Shown here: positions 51,984-60,152 of the stretch, piece by piece
Position numbering within the stretch: position 1 is the stretch's first letter
Layout: every line of letters starts with the position of its first letter
Assembly (NCBI RefSeq): GCF_030848565.1
Contig: NZ_JAVDDV010000004.1
Span: 1 to 64,000 of the forward strand
Length of the DNA stretch: 64,000 bases
Direction: 5' to 3'
Source of the DNA: Natronolimnohabitans sp. A-GB9
Lineage (GTDB): Archaea; Halobacteriota; Halobacteria; Halobacteriales; Natrialbaceae
The notes under the pieces: generated by a model
The model's database searches: none
What the model was told of the DNA's origin: nothing
The model's input: the letters and a program-made list of their open reading frames with translations, nothing else
Program-made: the position numbers and the translations under genes

Positions 51984-52199
51984 GTGGCCCGTGGCACGAA
52001 CGTGCGCGGAACGTATCGGTGCGACGACTGCGGTACCCACTTCAAGGCGTCCCGGCAACAGTGCGGTGTGTGTGGCACGGCCGGGATCGAAACGGACCGC
52101 GAGATGTGCCCGAGCTGTGGGACGAGCTTCGACGACTCCGCCCACCAGCAGTGTCCACGGTGTGGCTCGGACGAGGTCGACCTCGTCAACCGGATGTAA
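51984..52199 (+). CDS. Small double zinc-ribbon protein (71 aa)
   Basis: The 71-residue protein has four CxxC knuckles: CDDCGT, CGVCGT, CPSCGT and CPRCGS. This gives two complete zinc sites. Such proteins are common, unnamed haloarchaeal zinc ribbons, often linked to nucleic-acid or protein binding. The GTG at 51984 is used; a GTG at 52002 (VRGTYRCDDC) would remove six residues and is equally possible. Its TAA touches the tip of a palindromic intergenic element. Confidence 0.75.
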   Translation: MARGTNVRGTYRCDDCGTHFKASRQQCGVCGTAGIETDREMCPSCGTSFDDSAHQQCPRCGSDEVDLVNRM

Positions 52200-52271
52200 G
52201 GTCTGCTGTACCAATCACTGGCAAGAGACGCTCGTCTGTGGTCTCGCCGGCTACTATAGCAGTCCGTATCA
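52199..52271. repeat. Palindromic intergenic element, copy 4 (ATACGG tips)
   Basis: The left tip GGTCTGCTGTACC starts at the zinc-ribbon stop codon. The right tip reads TGATACGGACTGCTATAG on the minus strand, where TGA is the stop of the DUF389 fragment. It fills exactly the gap between two convergent stops. Confidence 0.7.
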
Positions 52272-52511
52272 GACGTCGGGCTCTGCATCGTCGACGTCCG
52301 TCGGCTCCCCGAGTTCGGCTCCACCAGTCGTCACGAACCGGATCTGGACGTCGGTCTCGCCGGCGTTTGTCGGCACCGGAAACGACACCACGGCGTCGTA
52401 CTCACGACTGCTGCTCTCGTCGGTGACGACGTACTCGATCCCCTCCTCGTATAACAGGTCGAGTACTGTCTCCCGCTTTCCGATCGGGATGGTGACCTGA
52501 ATGTGACGCAT
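52269..52511 (-). pseudogene. N-terminal fragment of a DUF389 (TIGR00341-like) membrane protein
   Basis: From ATG 52511 the frame reads MRHIQVTIPIGKRETVLDLL, then YEEGIEYVVTDESSSREYDA and VVSFPVPTNA. This is the well-known cytosolic N-terminus of the haloarchaeal DUF389 family, whose members continue with a long membrane region to about 430 residues. Here similarity stops after PTNA and the frame ends 32 residues later in unrelated acidic sequence with no helix. The gene therefore appears truncated, with a palindromic element at the broken end. The short product could still be expressed, but it lacks the membrane part. Confidence 0.65.
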
Positions 52512-52617
52512 CCCATGCATCTAGTCCGCTGACACGAAAACAGCTGGGCGGACACTGCTTGCACGGGCGCGTGCGAGCGCACTGCCTTCGAGCGAGTCGC
52601 CAACGTAGCTGCTCGCG

Positions 52618-53544
52618 TTACTCGTCCGGATACGGTATCTCGAGTTCGATGCCGTCGTCGGGGACGAAGACCTCACCGTCGAAGACGTCGCGTGCCTGAG
52701 CCTCGTGGTCGTCGGTGTGGCCGGCATACCGCGAGGAGATGTGCATCAGGGCGAGCCGTTTCGCACCGGCCCGGGAGGCGATTTCGCCGGCCCCACGAGC
52801 CGTCGAGTGGGCCGTCTTCGTCGCCCGATCGGCCCGGTCGTCGGCGAACGTGGCGTCGTGGATGAGCAGATCGGGTTCGTCGGCGGCCTCGATCGTCGCC
52901 GTCGTCGGCCGCGTATCACCGGTGTATACGATCGATCGGCCCGGTCGCGGCTCGCCGACGACTTGGTCGGGCTCGACGACGGTACCGTCCTCGAGTTCGA
53001 CCGGCTCGCCCTCGTGGAGTTTCGAGAACTTCGGCCCCACCGGGACGCCCAGTTCCTCTGCGCGTTCGCGGTCGAACCGACCTTTGCGCTCGTCCTCGAC
53101 GAGGGCGTAGCCGACCGCGCGTGCGTCGTGGTCGGTCTCGAACGCCCGAACCTCGTACTCGTCGGCACGGTAGGCGACGTCGCCGTCGCCGACCTCGTTG
53201 ATCCGGACCGGAAACGAGGGACGGTTGTCCAGGGCATTGATCAGCGATTTCAGCTCGGTCCGGGTCCCGTAGGGGGTGTGGATCGACAGCGGGTCCTCGC
53301 GGTCGTTGAAGTCCATCGTCTGGAGCAGTCCCGGAATCCCGAGGACGTGATCGCCGTGGAGATGCGTGACGAACAGATGGGAGATCGCAAAGCCGGTGCC
53401 AAAGCGCATCATCTGGCGCTGTGTTCCCTCACCGGCATCGAACAACAGCCCGTCTCCCTCTCGAGTAACGAAGATGCTACTCGGGTTCCGCTCGGTCGTC
53501 GGAATCGCCCCAGCCGTCCCCAGAAACGTCACGCGCAGTGGCAT
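52618..53544 (-). CDS. rnz: Ribonuclease Z (tRNA 3' endonuclease)
   Basis: The 308-residue metallo-beta-lactamase-fold enzyme cuts the 3' trailer from pre-tRNA. RVTFLGTAGAIPTTERNPSS is the family N-terminus, and FVTHLHGDHVLGIPGLLQTM holds the HxHxDH zinc motif. An exosite arm follows (KGRFDRERAEELGVPVGPKF). IVYTGDTRP and LMHISSRY complete the metal-binding set. Length and motifs match the archaeal short form. It is transcribed alone on the minus strand, 86 bases after the stop of the PGA-hydrolase operon. Confidence 0.96.
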   Translation of the reverse strand: MPLRVTFLGTAGAIPTTERNPSSIFVTREGDGLLFDAGEGTQRQMMRFGTGFAISHLFVTHLHGDHVLGIPGLLQTMDFNDREDPLSIHTPYGTRTELKSLINALDNRPSFPVRINEVGDGDVAYRADEYEVRAFETDHDARAVGYALVEDERKGRFDRERAEELGVPVGPKFSKLHEGEPVELEDGTVVEPDQVVGEPRPGRSIVYTGDTRPTTATIEAADEPDLLIHDATFADDRADRATKTAHSTARGAGEIASRAGAKRLALMHISSRYAGHTDDHEAQARDVFDGEVFVPDDGIELEIPYPDE

Positions 53545-53630
53545 CGACTACTGTTCGGCCTGGGTACGGTATACCGCCTTCGGATCGCGTCGAAAAAATC
53601 GAATCGTCGTGATCGGTGGTGCCGGTGTCG

Positions 53631-54770
53631 CTACCGATTCTGTGGGTTACCTGGCGGACGGGATCGGCGACGGCCACGTCCCGGCGGCTGTTGTGCACCC
53701 GGATCGAGATCGTCGTCGAGTGCAGCAGCGACGCCGTAGGCGATCTCTTCGTGGTAGGCCAGCCGCGTCGTGTAGCTCTGGGAGAGGAAGATACCGTCGT
53801 CGCCCAGGCGGTTGACCAGCATCGAGTCGGCGGCGCCGGTCGGATCATCCGATAGCTCTGCTTCGAGGACCCGGCTCGGCAGGGCCTCGTTGATCGAGTC
53901 ACGGACCGCAATGCGGAGCGATTCGTCGGCGTTCCCGCCGACTTCGATACCGCGTTCGCAGACGCCACCGAAGTCGACGGCGACGTCGAACTCGGTATCG
54001 GCGATTTGCTCGAGTTTGGGGTACGACGCCGGATCGATCTCGGTCGACGGAACGTACCAGCGCTGGAACGCCCCGCTTGCAGGGGTCGGCCCCCATCCGA
54101 GTGCACGCCAACTCGTCGCCGACGTGAGATCGGCCGCGTAGGCCGCTTGTTCGTCGGTCCATGGCTGCATTCCGCCGCCGTGGGGTGCGATCATAACGAG
54201 GGAACTGTCGCGCTCGTCGAGTTGTTCGACGAGTTCACCCTCGCGGCGTGCATCTCTCGCCGAGAGGTCGGACGCAGGAACGGTCGAGGAGATCTCCGCT
54301 TCGAACTCGTCGTCGAGCGAGTGGTCGGTCACGGGCCCGGGACAGCCGTTTCGGTCGTCCGATGGCGTCCGTCCCGAGGGACCGAGATCGAGTCGGGACT
54401 TCCCGCTGTCGGGCATTCGAACGCTTTCTTCGGTCGATTCCGGTCGCTCTTCGGTGATCGTATACGCGGCGAACTCCCCGTCCGTCCGGGTGAGTCGAAT
54501 CTGCTGACCGACCGAGAGATCCCAGTCGGAAAGCAGCCGTGGATCGGCCGAGACCGCCGTCTGATCGAGAACGAGATCGTCCTGACCGTCGGCGAGATCA
54601 CGGACCAGAGCGGTGTCGTACGATCCGTCGTGTCGCGTCGCGGCCTCGTAGGAACCGACCCCGAGCCCGAGTAACGCGGGCGAGGCGAGGGTTGCTCCGA
54701 GGAACTTCCGTCGGGATGAACTGGAACGATGCTGCTCGTCGGTGTCGTCGGATGTCGTGTCGTCTGTCAT
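53631..54770 (-). CDS. Poly-gamma-glutamate hydrolase family protein, Tat-exported
   Basis: The 379-residue protein has a Tat signal (SSRRKFLGATLASPALLGLG). The region from about residue 190, SLVMIAPHGGGMQPWTDEQA, is the zinc-binding hallmark of the poly-gamma-glutamate hydrolase (PghP-like) family. FDVAVDFGGVCERGIEVGGN and LAYHEEIAYG follow. It ends in a short arginine/proline-rich tail. Its start overlaps the pgsB stop by four bases, so it is the last gene of the pgsC-pgsB operon. It probably trims or releases the extracellular polymer. It takes the position that PgsA/CapA occupies in Bacillus operons. Confidence 0.8.
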   Translation of the reverse strand: MTDDTTSDDTDEQHRSSSSRRKFLGATLASPALLGLGVGSYEAATRHDGSYDTALVRDLADGQDDLVLDQTAVSADPRLLSDWDLSVGQQIRLTRTDGEFAAYTITEERPESTEESVRMPDSGKSRLDLGPSGRTPSDDRNGCPGPVTDHSLDDEFEAEISSTVPASDLSARDARREGELVEQLDERDSSLVMIAPHGGGMQPWTDEQAAYAADLTSATSWRALGWGPTPASGAFQRWYVPSTEIDPASYPKLEQIADTEFDVAVDFGGVCERGIEVGGNADESLRIAVRDSINEALPSRVLEAELSDDPTGAADSMLVNRLGDDGIFLSQSYTTRLAYHEEIAYGVAAALDDDLDPGAQQPPGRGRRRSRPPGNPQNR

Positions 54771-55969
54771 TGGTTCGTAGCAGTCGGTTTCGGTTTCGAT
54801 TCGTCACTGTCGGTTTGGCGTTGCTGGCGCTGTTCGAACGCCTCGTGTCGGCGCTGAATTTCGTCGTCGAGATCGCGCATGAACCCCGCAACCGTGTTCC
54901 CCATGATGAGGACCGGCCAGCCGTCGGCCATCGCATCGTCGAGGACGTCCCCAGCGTACTCCCGCTCGTCGTCGTGGACGACGACGGGGAAACTCGTCTT
55001 CTGGGCGAACAGTTCGGCGTGGCCGCCCGCGACGCGTGCCTGTTCGATCGCTCCCTGATCAGCGAGCGACTCGAGGTAGTCACGGAACGACGCCGTCCGA
55101 GCGCGACGGTCACGTCGCAGATAGACGAACGGCTGGATCAACTCGCCGTCGTCGACGAGTGACTGTCTGACGAGCTCCGTACTCTCGACGTCGTTGACGT
55201 CGGCGGCGTTGAACGCCTTGCCGTCTGGAAGCGGCTTCCAGTCGATGCGAAACTCGTCGAGCATCTCCCCGATCACGTGCTCCGACAGCGGCGGTTCGTC
55301 GATCGCCTCGAGAACCTCGTTGACGCCATAAACCGTCTCTGCACCCGGCAGATCGTCGTGTTCATCGGGAACGTCGACGTGTGAGATCGTCGCACCGACG
55401 GTCTCGAGTTCGCGCTCGAGATACGTCTGCAGGCGAGGATCCTGTTCGCCGCTGACGACGTGGGTACCCTCGGGCGTCGCTCGAGCGAACGCACGAGCGA
55501 TGTCGGCACGGCTGCCGCCCAGGGTGTCCCGGTGGTCTTGACGAACGTTGGTGACGACGAGAACGTCGGGTTTCCCGAACGTCTCGTTCATCATCCGCGT
55601 CGTGTAATCCGTGATACCCTGATTCTCGAGAATCAGGGCGTCCGCAGGCGTATACTTGCGGAGTTCACGGACGTTCTCGTAGAGCGTGACTCGCTCACCA
55701 CGACTGATGTCGTTTTCCTCGCCGTCGTACAGCGACAGCGGGTGATTGCCGGTGATCTTCGCGTAGGCGTCGTATCCGCGAGACCGAAGCACCCGATACA
55801 GGCGTTCGGTCGTCCCGGATTTGCCGCGGGTCCCGGAGACGACGATACGGACGTCGATCTCCGCTAACCGTTTCCGGTGTTCGACGCCGCGGTTGAGCGG
55901 CTCCGTGAGGCGTTTCGTGATCCGTGTGAGCGGTTCCGTCACTGGTGGTTTCAGATTTGGATATGACAT
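54767..55969 (-). CDS. pgsB: Poly-gamma-glutamate synthase subunit PgsB/CapB
   Basis: The 400-residue protein belongs to the Mur-ligase-like amide ligases. IVVSGTRGKSGTTERLYRVL (P-loop at residues 46-54), ITGNHPLSLYDGEENDISRG, ILENQGITDYTTRMMNETF and VVTNVRQDHRDTLG match PgsB. It uses ATP to join glutamates through the gamma-carboxyl. The ending is Gln/Arg-rich and hydrophilic. It lies 10 bases after pgsC and overlaps the hydrolase gene by four, so the three are one transcript. The polymer could serve as a capsule or for water retention in a salt lake. Confidence 0.92.
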   Translation of the reverse strand: MSYPNLKPPVTEPLTRITKRLTEPLNRGVEHRKRLAEIDVRIVVSGTRGKSGTTERLYRVLRSRGYDAYAKITGNHPLSLYDGEENDISRGERVTLYENVRELRKYTPADALILENQGITDYTTRMMNETFGKPDVLVVTNVRQDHRDTLGGSRADIARAFARATPEGTHVVSGEQDPRLQTYLERELETVGATISHVDVPDEHDDLPGAETVYGVNEVLEAIDEPPLSEHVIGEMLDEFRIDWKPLPDGKAFNAADVNDVESTELVRQSLVDDGELIQPFVYLRRDRRARTASFRDYLESLADQGAIEQARVAGGHAELFAQKTSFPVVVHDDEREYAGDVLDDAMADGWPVLIMGNTVAGFMRDLDDEIQRRHEAFEQRQQRQTDSDESKPKPTATNQ

Positions 55970-55979
55970 GGTCGGAGAG

Positions 55980-57149
55980 TTAGGTGTGATCGTGAGAGGC
56001 GATGCGTCGACGTTCTGCCGCGCTCGGCCGGAGTCGTTCGAGTCGAATCGCCGTTACGGCGCCGACGGCGAGCACTGCGACAGCAACTCCGAACTCGAGG
56101 AGGCCGGGATCGACGAGGAGCCCTGCCCGTGTTGGCTCGATCAGCAGTCGCAGCCCACCGAGGAATCCGACGAACGCACTCGCGGAGAGTGCGATCGACG
56201 TCGATCGGTGTTCGGGTGGCATTCGGTGAAGGTTGTACGCACCGATACCGACCAGAACCGCTGTAAAGAACAGGTGAAGGCCCGTGGAGACCGGGACAAC
56301 GATCGCAACCGGAACGAAGCCAGCAACCGCGATCGCCAGTCCGATCGCGAGCAACACCCGTCCGTACAGGAGCGTCCGTCGATGGATCTGTGTTATCGAC
56401 CAGTAGACGACTGCGAGTCCTGCGACGTACAGGGGAAGTACTGCAGCCGACTGGAGCGAGAACAGTGCCAACAACGGAAGTGCGATAAGTCCGTTGAGTC
56501 TAATTCCCCAGCGGAAGTACGCGCCCTCGGAGACGAGCAATCCGACGAGGATCGCTCCAAGAACCAACGAGAGCGACGCACCGAGGGTAAACGACGAGTC
56601 GCTTACCACTGCTTGCTGAAGCACCGCGATATCGGAGCCATCGCTGTACAACACTGGTGGCGTGAGCTGTCCGAGGTATGGAGCCAGACTGAGATTGACG
56701 AGCCCCACACCAAGCCCGGTCAAGCCGATCAGGGTCGCAACACTCAACAACACGTCTTCGCGACGGCGATCCGCCTCGAGTTGGTGGTAATTGTAGGCGG
56801 CGACCCCCGGGAGGATGCTCCCGACGAACGTGACCTCCGAGAACGTAAGGCCAGGGACGCCGATCAGTGAGAGTCCGCCGAAAACACCGAGCGGGACGGT
56901 CGTGCTGAGCCCCATACTGGCCAGCAGAAGCTGGCGGCCGAACAGGAACGTTCGACGCTGCAGGACGATCAGCCCGACGTAGGCAGCGACGGTTCCGAGC
57001 GTGAACGCAGGGATCGCGACGAAGTCGTACAGCGCATACACCGCAAACAGCGGAACCACGAGGACTCCGGAGAGTCGAAGTCCGTACTGCTGTACGATCC
57101 CGACCCCGATCAACAATCCGAGTACCGTCAGTATCGCAGCAACAATCAT
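55980..57149 (-). CDS. pgsC: Poly-gamma-glutamate synthase membrane subunit PgsC, internally duplicated
   Basis: The 389-residue membrane protein has about twelve helices arranged as two similar halves. GLRLSGVLVVPLFAVYALYD near residue 25 and GIRLNGLIALPLLALFSLQS near residue 215 are the same family block. Likewise RRTFLFGRQLLLASMGLS near 66 and RRTLLYGRVLLAIGLAIAV near 255, and PGVAAYNYHQLEADRR near 115 and VGIGAYNLHRMPPEHRS near 301. Bacillus PgsC has one such unit of about 150 residues. It is the first gene of the operon, and a long AT-rich region lies upstream. The duplicated form is the expected two-repeat pore or scaffold in one chain. Confidence 0.9.
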   Translation of the reverse strand: MIVAAILTVLGLLIGVGIVQQYGLRLSGVLVVPLFAVYALYDFVAIPAFTLGTVAAYVGLIVLQRRTFLFGRQLLLASMGLSTTVPLGVFGGLSLIGVPGLTFSEVTFVGSILPGVAAYNYHQLEADRRREDVLLSVATLIGLTGLGVGLVNLSLAPYLGQLTPPVLYSDGSDIAVLQQAVVSDSSFTLGASLSLVLGAILVGLLVSEGAYFRWGIRLNGLIALPLLALFSLQSAAVLPLYVAGLAVVYWSITQIHRRTLLYGRVLLAIGLAIAVAGFVPVAIVVPVSTGLHLFFTAVLVGIGAYNLHRMPPEHRSTSIALSASAFVGFLGGLRLLIEPTRAGLLVDPGLLEFGVAVAVLAVGAVTAIRLERLRPSAAERRRIASHDHT

Positions 57150-57700
57150 CGGTTATCGACAGGAGTCATCGTTCGATTTCGATCCTCTCGGACGTCTTCG
57201 TCGCTCAGCACAGCCAACGGCTGATTTCTCGGTGTCGGCGAACCCATACATGAATAGGTGAGTAGTAGATAAATAAACTTTATCTAGAGTGTTTTTTATC
57301 TAGGCCTTGGATTTATTAACTCATAGTAGTTTAATATCTATCATGTGAATCAGATACTATTTATGAATTTTAGATAATCAGAGATCAGGTAGCGAACAGA
57401 GCAGGGTGATAGACGAGCGAAGAACCGATCTAATATTCCAGCACAGTAATATAGATTTAAATCATTATAATCAACACTATGTGATGTGGTTCCAGCTAGG
57501 TCGGGTGTTATTGACACTCTCTTACCGAGACAGTCGACGTCGACTGTCGCGTCCGAAATAATCGACCGATTCCGACCCGATTCGACAGCTCGAGCAAATC
57601 ACCGCGACGTTTTACATCGATGCGCCGCCAAACGTGTCTCAACACCGTTCGACCTAACCGGGTGTCACCTAGTGACGTTCAACGCAACCACCCCCTTACA
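57150..57700. promoter_or_regulatory. AT-rich divergent regulatory region between pgsC and a DUF7282 gene
   Basis: No gene is supported in these 551 bases. TAGATAAA (57266-57273), five bases, then TTTATCTA (57279-57286) form a perfect dyad, and TTTATCTAG returns at 57295-57303. The stretch 57255-57480 is strongly AT-rich, unlike its neighbours. It could hold operators for the poly-gamma-glutamate operon, or be recently acquired DNA. Confidence 0.45.
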
Positions 57701-58846
57701 ATGAGTTCGAGAGTGACGTTCGGAACGATCAAACGCGTCGGCGCGATCCTGATCGCGATCGTGATCGTCCTCGCTGCGGGGATCATCGTCGGTCAGGCCC
57801 CGGCGCTGTTCGGCGTCGAGGACGATCCCGAGGCGTCGATCGAGTTCGAGGATCAGCGAGGAGACGGCGAGGCCGTCGTCATCGACGAGGTCTCACTCTC
57901 CGACGGCGGCTTCGTCGTCCTGACCGACGGCGGCGACGACCCGATCGCGGTCTCGGACTACCTCGAGTCGGGGACCCACGAGAACGTGACCGTCGAACGC
58001 GCCGAGGACGCCGACGAGGAACTCGTCGGCCGACTTACCGCGACGGTCCACCAGGACACGACCGGCGACGGGGAGTACGCCTACGAGGAGACCGACGGCG
58101 AGGAGGATCGGCCCTATCTCGAGGCCGGGTTCCCCGTCTCCGATACCGCGACGGTGACGACCGACGAAGAGGACGTGATCGGGGACTCCTTTGCGGTCGA
58201 GTCGGTCGACGCGCCCGACTCGGCGACCACCGACGAGGAGATCAACGTCACCGCCGAGATATCGAACCCGACCGATCTCGAGACGCAGCAAAACGTCGAC
58301 ATCCGTCTCGACGGGACCGTCCTCGAGCGACAGGCGGTCGAACTCGAGCCCGGAGAGCGCGCCGAGGTCGACTTCGAGATCGAGACGGCTGGGACGCCAC
58401 CCGGCGACCGGATGATCGGCGTCTACACCGAGGGCGACGGCGAACTCGAGTCGATCGAACTCGAGTTCCACACCGAGCCGACGGTCGAGATCGTGGACGC
58501 GAGCGAGGACAACGTCTCGGTCGACGTCGCGACGCCAGTCGACGGCTTCGTCGCCGTCGAGGCGGACAACGAGACCATCGCCACGAGCGAGGCACTCGAG
58601 CCCGGCGAACACAGCAACGTCACTGCGGAGTTCGAGGAGAACGTGACTGTCGAGGACGACGACGAGCTCACGGCCGTCCTCTACGAGGGCGATCCGGACG
58701 ACCTCGAGGCGGCGACGCCGTTCGAGGACGACGACGAACGCGTCGAGACGACGGTTACGCTCGAGGAGATCGAAGCCGAGGCCGACGACGAAGCCGAAAC
58801 CGGCGACGCCGAAGGCGACGCTGCGGGCGACGAAGACGAGACGTAG
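57701..58846 (+). CDS. Envelope protein with DUF7282-like and CARDB-like beta domains
   Basis: The 381-residue protein has an N-terminal anchor (AILIAIVIVLAAGIIVGQAP). The next 110 residues match a haloarchaeal DUF7282-type domain (VVIDEVSLSDGGFVVLTDGG, ATVHQDTTGDGEYAYEETDG). A CARDB-like domain follows (ITAEISNPTDLETQQ-type strands), then a partial second copy of the first domain and a Glu/Asp/Ala-rich tail with no C-terminal anchor. An outside position is expected, bound through the N-terminal helix. No catalytic residues are seen. The frame extends 27 codons upstream, but ATG 57701 leads to the signal-like segment. It precedes an RFC gene by 52 bases. Confidence 0.78.
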   Translation: MSSRVTFGTIKRVGAILIAIVIVLAAGIIVGQAPALFGVEDDPEASIEFEDQRGDGEAVVIDEVSLSDGGFVVLTDGGDDPIAVSDYLESGTHENVTVERAEDADEELVGRLTATVHQDTTGDGEYAYEETDGEEDRPYLEAGFPVSDTATVTTDEEDVIGDSFAVESVDAPDSATTDEEINVTAEISNPTDLETQQNVDIRLDGTVLERQAVELEPGERAEVDFEIETAGTPPGDRMIGVYTEGDGELESIELEFHTEPTVEIVDASEDNVSVDVATPVDGFVAVEADNETIATSEALEPGEHSNVTAEFEENVTVEDDDELTAVLYEGDPDDLEAATPFEDDDERVETTVTLEEIEAEADDEAETGDAEGDAAGDEDET

Positions 58847-58898
58847 CGTCGACTGCCAACCGACCGATTCTTACCCGCCCCGTCCCTATCGACGGGCG

Positions 58899-59957
58899 AT
58901 GGACGCGCCGCTGTGGACCGACACCCACGCCCCCGAGCTGGCCGAGTTGCCACAGGACGACGCTCGCGAGTACCTAGAGCGGGCCGTCGACGAGCCGATC
59001 AACCTCCTCCTGCAGGGCCCGCCCGGTAGCGGAAAGACGGCGGCGGCGCGCGCACTCGCCCGCGAAGCGCACGGGGGTTCCGAATCGTCGTCCGACGATT
59101 CTGAAACACGCCGGACCTCGTCCGGCAGTGGTCCGGACAACGACCTGATCGAGATCAACGTCGCCGACTTCTTCGGCCGGACGAAAACCGAGATCAAGAA
59201 CGATCCCCGCTTCGCCCAGTTCCTCGTCGGTCGTTCCTCGATGTCCAAACGGGACATGATCAACCACGTCCTAAAGGAGTCGGCGAGCTACGCCTCCGTC
59301 TCCGGTGAGTACAAGACGATCCTGCTCGACAACGCAGAAGACGTCCGCGAGGACTTCCAGCAGGCCTTACGGCGGATCATGGAGCAACACCACCGGACGA
59401 CACAGTTTATCATCGCCACTCGCCAGCCGACCAAGCTCATCCCGCCGATCCGTTCGCGGTGTTTCCCCGTCTCCGTGCGAGCGCCCTCGAGTGAAGAGAT
59501 CGTGGGCGTCCTCGAGGATATCGTCAACGCGGAGGACGTCGATTACGACGACGACGGCCTCGAGTTCGTCGCCGGCTACGCGGGCGGTAACCTCCGGCAG
59601 GCGATCCTGGCGGCCCAGACGACCGTCGAGGACGAGGGCGAACTCACGATGCAGGCGGCCTACGAGACCATCGGTGAGGTCGGCCTCGAGGACGAGATCG
59701 AGGAAATGTTAGACGACGCCGAAGCGGGGGAGTTTACGGACGCGCGCAAAGCGCTCGACGACCTGCTCGTCGACGACGGGCTCGACGGCGAGGAGGTCAT
59801 CGACTCGATCCTCGGCGTCGCGCGAAAGCGGTATCAGGGCGAGAAACTGGCCCGGATGCACCGGCTGGCCGCCGACATCGAATTCGAGATGCACGAGGGC
59901 TCGAGCGATCGGATCCACGTCGGTCGATTGCTCGCCGAATTAGGTCGCAACGGATAG
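58899..59957 (+). CDS. rfcC: Replication factor C small subunit (second type)
   Basis: This 352-residue AAA+ clamp-loader subunit loads PCNA on DNA. LLLQGPPGSGKTAAARALAR is the Walker A, ALRRIMEQHHRTTQFIIAT the sensor 1 region, and IRSRCFPV the arginine-finger SRC. Two oddities are visible. The usual DEAD/DEAE Walker B is LLDNAED, with asparagine in place of the hydrolytic glutamate. A Ser/Asp-rich insert (EAHGGSESSSDDSETRRTSS, near residue 60) extends the N-terminal domain. The last 26 codons from residue 327 occur again, partly, at 61772-61852. This suggests the gene end was replaced when an element integrated. Confidence 0.88.
   Translation: MDAPLWTDTHAPELAELPQDDAREYLERAVDEPINLLLQGPPGSGKTAAARALAREAHGGSESSSDDSETRRTSSGSGPDNDLIEINVADFFGRTKTEIKNDPRFAQFLVGRSSMSKRDMINHVLKESASYASVSGEYKTILLDNAEDVREDFQQALRRIMEQHHRTTQFIIATRQPTKLIPPIRSRCFPVSVRAPSSEEIVGVLEDIVNAEDVDYDDDGLEFVAGYAGGNLRQAILAAQTTVEDEGELTMQAAYETIGEVGLEDEIEEMLDDAEAGEFTDARKALDDLLVDDGLDGEEVIDSILGVARKRYQGEKLARMHRLAADIEFEMHEGSSDRIHVGRLLAELGRNG
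59876..59921 (+). repeat. Left att-like direct repeat (within the rfc gene)
   Basis: The 46 bases match 61771-61816 at 45 positions, the exception being A at 59881 against G at 61776. The segment encodes IEFEMHEGSSDRIHV in the gene end. The repeat is consistent with an integration core, and the copies lie 1895 bases apart. Confidence 0.8.
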
Positions 59958-60117
59958 CGTTACAAGAGACGAGTCGCCCGATTGATGCCGTTTTCTGCGT
60001 CGTCTGACCGGGTACGGCGGGCGAGCATCGGTCGGAGGGTCGGATTCCCCGACAGAATACGCAGACGGTCAGTTTTCACTACTCATATATAGAATAATAA
60101 TATAACTGAAATAGACA

Positions 60118-60130
60118 TTTTTATCTATAG
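60118..60130 (+). promoter_or_regulatory. TATA-like element of the halocin-like gene
   Basis: TTTTTATCTATAG is centred about 29 bases before the ATG at 60153 in an otherwise very AT-rich segment (60080-60150). This fits a leaderless promoter. TTTATCTA also occurs in the dyad before pgsC. Confidence 0.5.
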
Positions 60131-60152
60131 TTATTAAAATACTGTCTTATGT

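Noticed and set aside
59958-60152. Possible small gene between the rfc gene and the halocin-like gene
   Set aside because: The segment is AT-rich with a clear TATA-like element and no credible frame, so it is treated as promoter region.
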